Shown: positions 1 through 9,057 of the stretch, in pieces
Layout: each line of letters opens with the position of its first letter
Position numbering within the stretch: the first letter of the stretch is position 1
From: Methyloversatilis sp.
GTDB lineage: Bacteria > Pseudomonadota > Gammaproteobacteria > Burkholderiales > Rhodocyclaceae
Assembly: GCA_017984755.1 (NCBI GenBank)
Contig: JAGNYW010000006.1
Coordinates: 1 to 64,000, forward strand
Reading direction: 5' to 3'
Length of the DNA stretch: 64,000 bases
The notes under the pieces: generated by a model
Databases searched by the model: none
What the model was told of the DNA's origin: nothing
Seen by the model: the letters and a program-made list of their open reading frames with translations, nothing else
Program-made: the position numbers and the translations under genes

Positions 1-116
1 AAGGTGTTGCAGTCATTTTGCCATGCAATATATCTTCCCCTAAAGCGCGCTCGATTTCGGTCGATAACCAATTACAACCGGCAATCCGCCGACCGCTAAC
101 CCGAGGGAGTAACACC

Positions 117-467
117 ATGGCCGAAGCTACCCTGATCCAGCCGATTTCATCGCCCTTTCCCGCTGCTGCGCTGTTGCCGGCAGCAAGCGTGCAGGCGCAT
201 CACGCGGAAATCATGCGTCTGATGGCGTCCATCGAGGTGCTGGGCAATGAAGCCATGGTGACTGCCCTCTGCCTCGCGGACGATGCCGCCGAAGCCGATG
301 CGCGTGGCCTGTTCATGCGTGCGCAGGAAGTGCGCGCGTGGGTGCAGACGACGCTCGACATGGTGAATACCGATGCTTTTTGTCCTGATCTGTCCGGTCA
401 CCTTGCCTATCAGGGCGTGGAACAGGCTGCACGTCTCGTCGCTGCACGTGAAACGCTGCCGCGATAA
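117..467 (+). CDS. Hypothetical protein, 116 aa
   Basis: I do not recognise this protein. The reading frame is open from position 18, but the ATG at 117 is preceded by GAGGGAG at a good distance, so I start there. The product is alanine-rich, has no signal peptide or membrane segment, and its middle (residues about 25-85) looks helical with many Ala, Glu and Asp. It carries two cysteines and no obvious catalytic motif. It precedes the DUF3135-like gene on the same strand, with about 60 bases between them, so the two may be co-transcribed. Function unknown. Confidence 0.6.
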   Translation: MAEATLIQPISSPFPAAALLPAASVQAHHAEIMRLMASIEVLGNEAMVTALCLADDAAEADARGLFMRAQEVRAWVQTTLDMVNTDAFCPDLSGHLAYQGVEQAARLVAARETLPR

Positions 468-525
468 GCATCCGCATGATGTGTTCAAATCGCCGTAAGT
501 GACCATTGTCGGCGGAGGGCACCGA

Positions 526-849
526 GTGTCGAGCGAATCAGAGGAGTTCAAGTTTGATGTCTGGCGGGATCTGGCAGCGACCGATCCACAGGCTTACTTT
601 GCGGAGCGTCGGCGCGTGATCGAGCAATTCATCAATACATGTCCGCCTGAAAAACAGGCAGTCCTGCAGGATCTGCAGGCCAGGATCGATGCCAGTCGCG
701 CCATGGCAGGGTCACCGAACCAGTCCGTGCGCGAAATCTCGCGCATGATGGAAGATTATCTGCTGGCGCTTTCGGAGCGCCTCATGGCGTTGCACCGCGA
801 GACGTCTGCATTGCAGAGCTCTTTGCGTCAGGGCCTCAGAGGCTCCTGA
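526..849 (+). CDS. DUF3135-like protein, 107 aa
   Basis: Small cytoplasmic protein resembling the DUF3135 family: an early FDVWRDLAATDPQAYFAERR segment, then PPEKQAVLQDLQARID and an ISRMM motif, the layout I recall for that family, whose function is not known. The frame opens at a GTG at 499, but the GTG at 526 has GGAGGG six bases upstream and gives a length closer to the family, so I use 526. It is probably entirely helical. The preceding small gene runs the same way; the following 370 bases are empty. Assignment to the family is from memory of its motif, not a search. Confidence 0.6.
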   Translation: MSSESEEFKFDVWRDLAATDPQAYFAERRRVIEQFINTCPPEKQAVLQDLQARIDASRAMAGSPNQSVREISRMMEDYLLALSERLMALHRETSALQSSLRQGLRGS

Positions 850-1222
850 CCTATCCCGGACGCAGACTGGGTCTCGACGGTTTTCACGCATCCACGGCAC
901 GCGCCTGCCGATGCCCCGTCGATGATCCGGGCTGCGACCATTCGCAGATCCAGGACTCCAGGCTCAAGAGGTTGGTTCAAGGCGAGGCGGGTTCCGTCAG
1001 AGCCTTGCGTCTGTGCCCGGCTCAGTCCTCGGCCGAAGCCGGCTTCAGCGCTGTCTTGACGTCACCTCGTTCAGCGAGCTGGCGAGCGTCCGTCCAGTCC
1101 GCTGGCTCAATGCGATCCGCACCGAGAAGCGTTTACATACAGCTCTGCCAGTGATCAGGCCCGCTGCCGTTGAGGCCCGGGACCACCAGTATCGGACCCA
1201 TTCCTGCCGTTTCCTTCGCAAT
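850..1222. other. Intergenic stretch, no gene seen
   Basis: About 370 bases between the DUF3135-like gene and the 3' end of prc, which is read in the opposite direction. The short open frames here (for example 972-1154 and 1013-1342 on the plus strand) lack ribosome binding sites and give arginine/serine-rich nonsense peptides. I see no hairpin with a T-run, tRNA or repeat. Confidence 0.5.
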
Positions 1223-3367
1223 TCAGGGGGTGGTGGAAACACCCGCTGTGCGCTTGCTGGCCACCGCTGTACCCGATCTGGTCAGTTCCACCACGTCTCC
1301 CATGATCCTGGCGGCCTCGTCGAGCAGCACATCACGGGCTGACTTGCGGGATTGTTCGGCCGCCAGTTCTGCGCCGAGGCTGCGTTCGCCGGCCTGCAGG
1401 CCATCGTCGCGCGCGGCGGCCGGCATTTCGTCATTCGCTGCTTCGCCCTTCTTTTCGCCCCGCGCCAGTTCGCGTGCCTTCAGCCGTGCTTCCTGCTGCG
1501 TGCGCTCCTTGCGGCGATCGGCTTCGTTCAGCGAGATTTCCGTCCGTTTGCGCAGTACTTCGAGCTCGGCAATGTCTTCCAGCAGTTCGCCGTAATCGAC
1601 GTCTCCGGCGATGCGCGACCGGTGGCGCTGGATCAGTGCGGGCAGCAGGTCGGTCGGGCTGCCGACCGGCTTGAAGTCCGCCGGGCTGATCTGCGTCCAG
1701 GGCAGGGCGTTGTCGTAGCTCGATTCGCCGAAACGCTGGGCGTCCGAGGTCGAGGCCAGCGGAATGTCGGGGGTGACGCCGCGCAACTGCGTGGTGCCGC
1801 CCGACACGCGGAAGAACTGCGCCACCGTCATCTTGAGTTCGCCGAAGGTCGGCTTTTCGCTCTTGGCCATTTCATCGAGGTCAAGCAGCGTCTGTACCGT
1901 GCCCTTGCCGAAGCTCTGTTCACCGATGATCAGACCGCGGCCATAGTCCTGAATGGCAGCAGCGAAGATTTCCGATGCCGAGGCCGACGCGCGGTTGATC
2001 AGCACGCCGACCGGCCCATCCCAGGCAACGCCCGGCTCGACATCCTTCTCGACGCGGATCTGGCCCTTCGGATTGCGCTGCTGCACCACCGGGCCGCGGT
2101 CGATGAACAGGCCGGTGAGGCGTATTGCCTCGTCCAGCGAGCCGCCGCCGTTGTTGCGAAGGTCGATCAGCACGGCGCCGACCTTGTCCTTCTTCAATTC
2201 GCCGAGCAGCCTTGCCACATCGCGGCTTGCACTGCGGTAACTGTCGTCGTTGCGGTTGCGCGCATCCACGTCCTGGTAGAAGGTCGGCAATGTGATGACG
2301 CCCACGCGCCGCTTGTCGCTGCCGCCGAGTTCGATGACGGATTTGGCCGCTGCCTGCTTTTCCAGCTTGATGGTGTCGCGCACCAGCGTCACGCGCTTGT
2401 GCTTTGCATCCGGTCCAGCGCCGGCCGGCAGGATGTCGAGCACCACTGTGGTGTCCTTGGTGCCGCGGATGAGGGCAACCACGTCGTCCACTCGCCACCC
2501 GAGCACATCGGCCATCGCGCTCTTGTCATCCCTGGCCACGCCAGCGATCCGGTCGCCGATGGCCAGTTGTTCCGATCGCGCGGCCGGCCCGCCCGGCACC
2601 AGTTCGCGGATGGTCACGTACTCGTCGCGTTCCTGCAGAACGGCGCCGATGCCGACCAGCGACAGTTTCATCGTGATGGCGAAGTCTTCGGACGCGCGCG
2701 GACCGAGGTAGCTGGTGTGCGGCTCGATCGACTCCGCGTATGCATTCATGAACAGCTGGAAGACGTCATCGCTCTTCGAACGACCGGCGTGTGTCAGCGC
2801 AAGTTCGTATCGCTTGGCCAGCGTCTCGCGTATCGACTTGTCGTCCTTGCCGGCGAGCTTGAGGCGCAGCCAGTCATTCTTGACACGCTTGCGCCAGATT
2901 TCGCCCAGTTCCGCTTCCGAAACCGCCCAGGGCGCATCCGTACGGACGTAGCGATAGCTGTCGGGACGCTCGAAGTCGAAACCGCTGTCGAGCAGCTGTC
3001 GCGCCGCGGCCAGACGCTGGCGTACCCGTTCGTTGTAGCGGCCGAAGATCGCAAACGGCACTTCCAGCTTCTGCTGCAGGATCGCATCGTCGAGCAGGTT
3101 GCGTGCGGTCGTGAAGGTGTCGATGTCCGACTGCAGGAAGAAGATCCGGTCGGGGTCGAGCGTCTTTATGTAGCGGTCGAATATCTTGCCCGACATGGCG
3201 TCGTCGAGCGGCACGTTCTGGTAATGAAAGCGCGAGAACAGTTCGGCGCTGGCCTGCGCCGCCATGGCGTGCGCCTCGACCGGCCGCAGCTGCGAAACCG
3301 GCGCGGGCGTTGCGGCCTGAGCTGCCGATGCAAGCGCAAAGAGTATCCAGAATGTCTTCAATTTCAT
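1223..3367 (-). CDS. prc: Tail-specific C-terminal processing protease Prc (S41)
   Basis: Periplasmic serine protease that degrades or trims proteins from their C-termini, including cell-wall hydrolases and lipoproteins in other proteobacteria. The 714-aa product starts with a signal peptide (residues 1-18, ending AAQA), followed by the Prc N-terminal helical domain, a PDZ domain (about 230-320), and the S41 core. The SASASEIF motif with Ser463 and the FGKGT motif with Lys488, 25 residues apart, match the catalytic Ser-Lys dyad spacing of E. coli Prc. A charged C-terminal region (about 570-700) fits the DUF3340 tail. The frame is open to 3550, but the ATG at 3367 has GGAG upstream and begins the signal peptide. 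It is followed, across about 190 bases, by a diguanylate cyclase gene on the same strand. Confidence 0.95.
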   Translation of the reverse strand: MKLKTFWILFALASAAQAATPAPVSQLRPVEAHAMAAQASAELFSRFHYQNVPLDDAMSGKIFDRYIKTLDPDRIFFLQSDIDTFTTARNLLDDAILQQKLEVPFAIFGRYNERVRQRLAAARQLLDSGFDFERPDSYRYVRTDAPWAVSEAELGEIWRKRVKNDWLRLKLAGKDDKSIRETLAKRYELALTHAGRSKSDDVFQLFMNAYAESIEPHTSYLGPRASEDFAITMKLSLVGIGAVLQERDEYVTIRELVPGGPAARSEQLAIGDRIAGVARDDKSAMADVLGWRVDDVVALIRGTKDTTVVLDILPAGAGPDAKHKRVTLVRDTIKLEKQAAAKSVIELGGSDKRRVGVITLPTFYQDVDARNRNDDSYRSASRDVARLLGELKKDKVGAVLIDLRNNGGGSLDEAIRLTGLFIDRGPVVQQRNPKGQIRVEKDVEPGVAWDGPVGVLINRASASASEIFAAAIQDYGRGLIIGEQSFGKGTVQTLLDLDEMAKSEKPTFGELKMTVAQFFRVSGGTTQLRGVTPDIPLASTSDAQRFGESSYDNALPWTQISPADFKPVGSPTDLLPALIQRHRSRIAGDVDYGELLEDIAELEVLRKRTEISLNEADRRKERTQQEARLKARELARGEKKGEAANDEMPAAARDDGLQAGERSLGAELAAEQSRKSARDVLLDEAARIMGDVVELTRSGTAVASKRTAGVSTTP

Positions 3368-3556
3368 GAGGCGTGCTCCGGCGCGGGGTAGAACGAAATT
3401 TCGATGATCCGTGCCATTGACAGTGAGGCAAGGCAGATCGTTCGGTCCGGGCTGTTCGAAAGCGGTCCGGACTTCACGCTCCGTGCATGTTACCCACGGA
3501 AACCTGGCGCAGATACGCCATGCACACCGATGTGTGACGGACCATCGCACAGCCGT

Positions 3557-6451
3557 TCAGTGCGTGTCGTCCGGTCGCCCGAACACCATGTAGCGATTCC
3601 GGCCGTTCTGCTTGGATCGATACAGGGCCCTGTCGGCTTCCCGCAGCAGCATTTCGCCGTCGTTGTGTTCGTGATCGAAGTAGGCGATGCCCATGCTGGC
3701 GGAGACGCTGACGACCCCGTCATCGAGGCGCACCGGCGCCGCTACGGTTTCCAGCACGCGGTCGAATACCGAAGTGTCGGCCGGATCGTGGAAGATCAGT
3801 ACGAATTCGTCTCCGCCGAGGCGCGCAATGGTGTCGTCGTTGCGCAGCACCCGGGTCAGGCGATGGGCGGTTTCGATCAGCAGACGGTCTCCCGCGCTAT
3901 GGCCGTAGGTGTCGTTGACGGTCTTGAATCCGTCGAGATCCATCAGGCAGACGGCCAGCACGGTGCCGCGTCGCCTTGAGTAGGCCATCGCCTTTTCCAG
4001 CCGGTCATGGAGCAGCCTGCGGTTCGGGATGCCGGTCAGGGCATCGTAGTGGGCGAGCCGGTCCAGTTCGTCCTGCTGTGCTTTCAGCTGACGGATGTCG
4101 GTCAGAACCGTGACGCTGTGGCCGAGACGATCGGTCTCGTCGAATACAGCCGAAACGGACCACAGTTGCGGCACGTATTCACCGCTCTTGTTGCGGCTCG
4201 ATACCTCGCCTTTCCAGTTGCCGTCACGCAGCAGTGCCGCAGCCTGCTCTTCGTGGATACCGGGGGCATCCCGTCCGATGTCGAGCAATGCGGTGGTGCG
4301 GCCCAGCATCTCGTCGCGCGAATATCCGGTGATCCTCAGGCACGCAGGGTTTACATCGATGATGCGCTGCCGCGCGTCGGTGATGATGATGCCTTCCTGG
4401 GTGGCGGCGAATACGCTGGCAGCGAGCTTGAGTTGTTCCTTTGCATGCTGCTGTTCAGTCACGTCGCGAAGGTAGCCGTCCCAGGTGACCACGCCGTCTT
4501 CGCTGCGCTCGGGTGAAGCGCTGCCCTCGATCCAGCGCTCCCCCCTGACCGGATGTCTGACCCGATACACCGCGCGCCAGGGGCTGAGGTCGGCCGCTGA
4601 CAGCTGGATGCCGGCCCAGATTGCGGGCACGTCATCCGGGTGCAGCACCTCGAAAACCGGGGTCGCATCGCGGCGTACGTCTTCCGGCGTGCAGCCGTAG
4701 ATGTCGGTGATGCCTGCGCTGGCATGGGAAAAGTAGGAGCTGCCATCGGGCCGCAGATTGTATTGATAGAGGCAGCCGGGCACGTTCGCCGACAAGTGCT
4801 GCAGGCGCGACAGGATTTCGTTCCGCGCTTCTTCGGCCTCTCGTCGTTCGGACACATCCATGTGGGTGCCGAACATCCACTGCGGCCGCCCGTCGTCTGT
4901 CCATTCGGAGACCGCACCGCGGTCATGCACCCACACCCAGTGCCCGTCCTTGTGCCGCATCCGCAGTTCGAAGTCGTAGTGCGGCGTTTCGCCCCTGAAG
5001 TGTCGCTGCAAGGCTTCGCCGGACTCCTTCAGGTCGCCCGGATGGGTCAGGTTTTCCCATGTCCTGATGGAAATCGGCTGCAGTTCGGCCAGTGCGTACC
5101 CGACGATCTCGGCCCAGCGCTCGTTGAAGTGCGTCTCTCCCGTCTGTACGTTCCACGCCCAGGTTCCGGCATGTGTCCCGGTGACCACCTGGTTCAGGCG
5201 CGAATGCTGTGCCTGCAGTTCCTGCCCGAGGCGCCTCAACTCGTCGTTGCGAAAACGCAGCCGGGTGTCCTGTTCATCGATGGTGTCCAGCAGCTGATCG
5301 AAGTTCAGTGCCAGTCTTCCAAGTTCATCGGCAGGAGGAAGCGGCCCCACGCGGGCATGCCTTTGACCGTCGCGGAATGCGCTCATCACGCTGTTCAGCG
5401 ACTTGATGCGACGGGTCAGCTCGCTGCCGGTTCGATAAAAGACCGCCGAAATGGCCAGCATGATGAGCGACAGCAGGCCGATGGCAGCCAGGATCAATAC
5501 AAGGCGATTGTTGCGATAGGTCTGATCCGGCAGCGCAACGCCCACCATGCCGACACGCCGACCTTCGCCGTCGATGATCGGACTGAACGCGGCCGCGTAA
5601 GACACCTCGTCCCGGATGATCCGTCCCACCCACATCTGTCCCCGCTGAAGCACGGTGCGGCTGATGTATGCGGGTTCAGCAAAGCCGGTCGGCGGCTTCG
5701 ATCCGCTGTTCCTGCGCGTCGCCGCGACGATGGTGTCGCCCGAGTGGATGGCGATCATGCCGCTTTCCGCCGTGTGGGACACCACCGGGAAAACGATTTC
5801 CCGGATGTGTTCGACGATCGCCGTGTTGCCGTTGATCGTCACGCCTCCGATGAGCAGGGCCTCCGACCGGTCGACGGCGAGCGGAGTATGAGCGGCGGCG
5901 TTGATCAGCAGGGTGTTCGATATGGTGGCGGACCGATCTTCCGTCGGGACAAGCAGCCGCGCCTGATCCGGTTCGAAAAGTTCGATTGCTGCATTGGAGA
6001 CGCCGATGCGTGCCTGGCGCAGCACGAAGGAATCGGGCAGCCGGTCACCCGGCTGCTGACCGGAACTGGACGCAATCACGACGCCGTCCGGTCGGGCCAG
6101 TATCAGATAGCTCAGCCCCCATTCCTTCGCCTGTGCTCCCAGAAGCGTCTCGAAATCCTGCGGGCGGGCCTGCTGATCCATCATCTCGGCCAGCTTTTCG
6201 GACTTCGCGTACTGTGCAATCTGCTGCCGCGTGCGCTCACGCAGCTGTGACAGGTAGTTCTCGCTGCCCGTCAGATTGCCGCGCAGGGTGTCGTCGCTGT
6301 GAGTGTCCGAAATCCAGGTGCCGATCAGTGCGGTAGCCACGATGGCCACAGGCAGCACCAGCAGCAGGGGTACGAGGGCGAGGGCCGACAGCCGGAAGAC
6401 GAGTGACTCCGACCATGATCGCCGCCAGCGTTCGAGCAGTTTTGAAATCAT
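3557..6451 (-). CDS. Membrane diguanylate cyclase with periplasmic sensor and PAS domains
   Basis: Predicted to make the second messenger c-di-GMP from two GTP in response to a periplasmic signal. Layout over 964 residues: TM1 (about 21-47), a Cache-like periplasmic domain (48-315), TM2 (316-340), HAMP (341-395), three PAS/PAC units (about 415-540, 550-670, 675-790) and a GGDEF domain (795-960). The active-site GGDEF is intact at 879-883, and the inhibitory I-site RNDD lies five residues before it (870-873), so product inhibition is expected. No EAL domain is attached. It is divergent from a periplasmic-binding lipoprotein gene 124 bases away, which may deliver its ligand (inference). I see no clear ribosome binding site before the chosen ATG. 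Confidence 0.93.
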   Translation of the reverse strand: MISKLLERWRRSWSESLVFRLSALALVPLLLVLPVAIVATALIGTWISDTHSDDTLRGNLTGSENYLSQLRERTRQQIAQYAKSEKLAEMMDQQARPQDFETLLGAQAKEWGLSYLILARPDGVVIASSSGQQPGDRLPDSFVLRQARIGVSNAAIELFEPDQARLLVPTEDRSATISNTLLINAAAHTPLAVDRSEALLIGGVTINGNTAIVEHIREIVFPVVSHTAESGMIAIHSGDTIVAATRRNSGSKPPTGFAEPAYISRTVLQRGQMWVGRIIRDEVSYAAAFSPIIDGEGRRVGMVGVALPDQTYRNNRLVLILAAIGLLSLIMLAISAVFYRTGSELTRRIKSLNSVMSAFRDGQRHARVGPLPPADELGRLALNFDQLLDTIDEQDTRLRFRNDELRRLGQELQAQHSRLNQVVTGTHAGTWAWNVQTGETHFNERWAEIVGYALAELQPISIRTWENLTHPGDLKESGEALQRHFRGETPHYDFELRMRHKDGHWVWVHDRGAVSEWTDDGRPQWMFGTHMDVSERREAEEARNEILSRLQHLSANVPGCLYQYNLRPDGSSYFSHASAGITDIYGCTPEDVRRDATPVFEVLHPDDVPAIWAGIQLSAADLSPWRAVYRVRHPVRGERWIEGSASPERSEDGVVTWDGYLRDVTEQQHAKEQLKLAASVFAATQEGIIITDARQRIIDVNPACLRITGYSRDEMLGRTTALLDIGRDAPGIHEEQAAALLRDGNWKGEVSSRNKSGEYVPQLWSVSAVFDETDRLGHSVTVLTDIRQLKAQQDELDRLAHYDALTGIPNRRLLHDRLEKAMAYSRRRGTVLAVCLMDLDGFKTVNDTYGHSAGDRLLIETAHRLTRVLRNDDTIARLGGDEFVLIFHDPADTSVFDRVLETVAAPVRLDDGVVSVSASMGIAYFDHEHNDGEMLLREADRALYRSKQNGRNRYMVFGRPDDTH

Positions 6452-6575
6452 TCAAGGGAAGCTTCATTTGTCCGATGAGGCGCATATCGGACCAGGCGAG
6501 GTCGGAAGTATTCGATTTCGTTCCCATCGGAGTTTCAGCGAAAATAATCTCACTAAAGCGGCTGTCGAACCCGAC

Positions 6576-7715
6576 ATGGAAACAAAAATGCACTTTGGCC
6601 GGTGTTCTTCTGGACTCAAACCGGTCGTGTTCGTCGTTTTTGCTGTCTGTGCGTTGTCGGCCGGATGCAGGAGCGAGGACCCTTCGCGCATCGGATTCAT
6701 CGGCGGGTTGACCGATGCAAATTCGGACAATGGCCAGGCAGGGCTGCGTGGCGTCACGCTCGCCGTCGAACAGTTCAACCGTGCCGGTGGACTGGACGGC
6801 CGCATGGTGGAGGTGATCGCGAAGGATGATGCCCAGGATGCCGACACCGCAGCACGGGCGACCCGCGATCTCGTGGCGGCCGGGGTGCCGGCCATCATCG
6901 GGCCGTTCACCAGTTCCATGGCGCTGGTCACATTGCCGATCACCGGAGAGGCCGGCGTCCTGCAGGTCAGCCCCACGATCACGTCGATGACCTTTCACGG
7001 CAGGGATGACAACCTCTTCCGCATCAACCGCACGACCCGCGACAACGCCCGGGATTACGCAAAGGTCATGACCGGCCGGGGGCTGCGGAAATTCGCGGTG
7101 GCCTATGATCTGCGCAACAGGAGCTTCACCGAATCGTGGCTCGCGGAGTTTCGCGTGGCACTGCAGTCGGCGGGCGCGGAGGTGGTGGCAGCGGTGCCCT
7201 ACGAGTCAGCAGCGGACCGTGACTTCGCGCCGGTGGTGCGCGACATGGTTGCGGCTCGCCCGGATTCCCTTTTCTTCCTTTCAGGCGCGCTCGACGTGGC
7301 CCGCCTCGCCCAGCAGGCGCGCAAGCAGGCGCCGGCACTGCCGATCGGCGCGGCCGAGTGGGCGGCAACGGAACATCTGATCGATCTCGGCGGCACCGTG
7401 GTGGAGGGGCTGCTCGTCGCGCAGAACTTCGATCGCGACGATACCTCGGGCCGCTTCACCGAATTCACCGAGGCCTACTTCAAGCGCTTCCAGCGCCCGC
7501 CTGGCTACAGTTCCATATCGGCCTACGATGCGGCGACCGTCGTTCTGCAGGCACTCAGCAAGAAGCATTCGAATGAAACGCTGAAGGCTTCGATGCTGCG
7601 GAACGGGCCCTATCAGGGGCTCCAGCAGGAAATTGCCTTTGACGCCAACGGCGACACGACGCGCAGGGTGTACTTCACCGAGGTGTTGCAGGGGCGCTAC
7701 GTGAAAGTCCGGTGA
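6576..7715 (+). CDS. ABC-type branched-chain amino acid/amide binding lipoprotein
   Basis: Substrate-binding protein of the type I periplasmic fold (Peripla_BP_6, the LivJ class). The N-terminus has a hydrophobic stretch ending in ALSAGC, a lipobox, so it should be a lipoprotein. The GFIGGLTDANSDNGQAGLRG segment, AGVPAIIGPFTSS and a later RVYFTEVLQGRY are typical of the class. The ATG at 6576 starts METKM; a second ATG at 6588 has a slightly better GGA spacing and would also work. The frame runs far upstream into the diguanylate cyclase gene but that part is shadow. No permease or ATPase genes follow, so it is either a lone binding protein for a remote transporter or a ligand sensor partner for the divergent cyclase. 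Confidence 0.85.
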   Translation: METKMHFGRCSSGLKPVVFVVFAVCALSAGCRSEDPSRIGFIGGLTDANSDNGQAGLRGVTLAVEQFNRAGGLDGRMVEVIAKDDAQDADTAARATRDLVAAGVPAIIGPFTSSMALVTLPITGEAGVLQVSPTITSMTFHGRDDNLFRINRTTRDNARDYAKVMTGRGLRKFAVAYDLRNRSFTESWLAEFRVALQSAGAEVVAAVPYESAADRDFAPVVRDMVAARPDSLFFLSGALDVARLAQQARKQAPALPIGAAEWAATEHLIDLGGTVVEGLLVAQNFDRDDTSGRFTEFTEAYFKRFQRPPGYSSISAYDAATVVLQALSKKHSNETLKASMLRNGPYQGLQQEIAFDANGDTTRRVYFTEVLQGRYVKVR

Positions 7716-7790
7716 GATCTTGTGGACGTCCTCCGCGCCCGGCGGGCGGCACAGGATGAACGGGATGGACATGGTGCGGTACGTGCCTGA

Positions 7791-8798
7791 TCAGCGGACG
7801 TTGATCCTGTCGAACACGCCGCCGTCGGCGAAGTGGGTCTTCTGCGCCTTGGTCCAGCCGCCGAACACGTCTTCGATGGTGAAGAGCTTCATGGCGGCGA
7901 ATTGCCCTGCGTATCTGGCGGCGACCTTCGGATCGATCGGTCGATAGTAGTTCTGCGCAGCGATTTCCTGACCTTCCGGGCTGTACAGGTATTCCAGGTA
8001 TGCGGTCGCCACGGCGCGGGTGCCGCGCTTGTCCACCACCTTGTCGACCACGCTGACCGGCGGCTCGGCGAGGATGGACACCGAAGGCGTCACCAGCTCG
8101 AACCTGTCCGGCCCCAGTTCCTTCACGGCCAGATAGGCTTCGTTTTCCCAGGATATGAACACGTCGCCGATGCCGCGTTCGGCGAAGGTGGTGAGCGCAC
8201 CGCGCGCACCCGAATCGAGCACCTTCACATTGGCGAACAGTTTCCTGACGAAGTCCTGCGCGGTCGCGTCGGAGCCACCTCGCTGCTTGAGCGCGTAGCC
8301 CCATGCGGCGAGATAGTTCCAGCGGGCGCCGCCTGACGTCTTCGGGTTCGGGGTCACCACTTCAACGCCGGGCTTGACCAGATCGTTCCAGTCCTTGACG
8401 CCCTTCGGGTTGCCCTTGCGCACCAGGAACACGATGGTGGAGGTGTAAGGCGAGGCGTTGTGCGGCAGAAGCTTCTGCCAGTCGGCCGGAATCAGTTTGC
8501 CCTTGTCGTGCAGCGCATCGACGTCGTAGGCCAGTGCGAGCGTGACGACATCGCCTTCGAGACCGTCGATGACCGAGCGTGCCTGCTTGCCCGATCCGCC
8601 ATGCGACTGCTTGATGGTGACGGTGTCGCCGGACTTTGCTTTCCAGTGTTTGGCGAAGGCGGCGTTGAATTCCTGATACAGCTCTCGCGTCGGGTCGTAG
8701 GACACATTGAGCAGCGTGATGTCGGCGGCGATGGCCGGCGCGGACAGGCCGGCACCGAGGACGATGGATGCAGCGAGGGTGCGAAGGGTGCGTTTCAT
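7791..8798 (-). CDS. sbp: Sulfate/thiosulfate ABC transporter substrate-binding protein
   Basis: Periplasmic sulfate-binding protein (Sbp/CysP family), 335 aa, close to the usual 329-338. Signal peptide [20 protein letters not shown] with cleavage after AIA. Family motifs are present: [17 protein letters not shown] after cleavage, [13 protein letters not shown] (anion-binding loop), [26 protein letters not shown] and the C-terminal [20 protein letters not shown]. It binds sulfate for the CysTWA permease, but no cysT, cysW or cysA is next to it, so its transporter must be elsewhere. It sits alone, convergent with the preceding lipoprotein gene. Whether it prefers sulfate or thiosulfate cannot be told from sequence. 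Confidence 0.93.
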   Translation of the reverse strand: MKRTLRTLAASIVLGAGLSAPAIAADITLLNVSYDPTRELYQEFNAAFAKHWKAKSGDTVTIKQSHGGSGKQARSVIDGLEGDVVTLALAYDVDALHDKGKLIPADWQKLLPHNASPYTSTIVFLVRKGNPKGVKDWNDLVKPGVEVVTPNPKTSGGARWNYLAAWGYALKQRGGSDATAQDFVRKLFANVKVLDSGARGALTTFAERGIGDVFISWENEAYLAVKELGPDRFELVTPSVSILAEPPVSVVDKVVDKRGTRAVATAYLEYLYSPEGQEIAAQNYYRPIDPKVAARYAGQFAAMKLFTIEDVFGGWTKAQKTHFADGGVFDRINVR

Positions 8799-9057
8799 TC
8801 TGGAGCTCCGTCGGAAAGGGGTGACGGCGCACTGTAGGCAAGGAGGCCGGGCGAACGAACCAATTTAAACTGCATTGCTTGGCAGGCGGATCCTGCAAAG
8901 CTTTCCACGGATTCCGCATTGGCACGCCGCCCCGCGCGCAGTGCCGGGTCGGGCGTGCAGCCGCCCCGCGATGACCCCGATTTTCGGGCTTATTCCCGCG
9001 ATCGGCGGCGCCCGGTGCGGGCGACAATCGGCTTCCCCATCGTCCTGATCTGTGTCC

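Noticed and set aside
1352-3391. 679-aa open frame antisense to prc
   Set aside because: The minus-strand product is an unmistakable protease; the antisense frame has no ribosome site and is due to high-GC codon bias.
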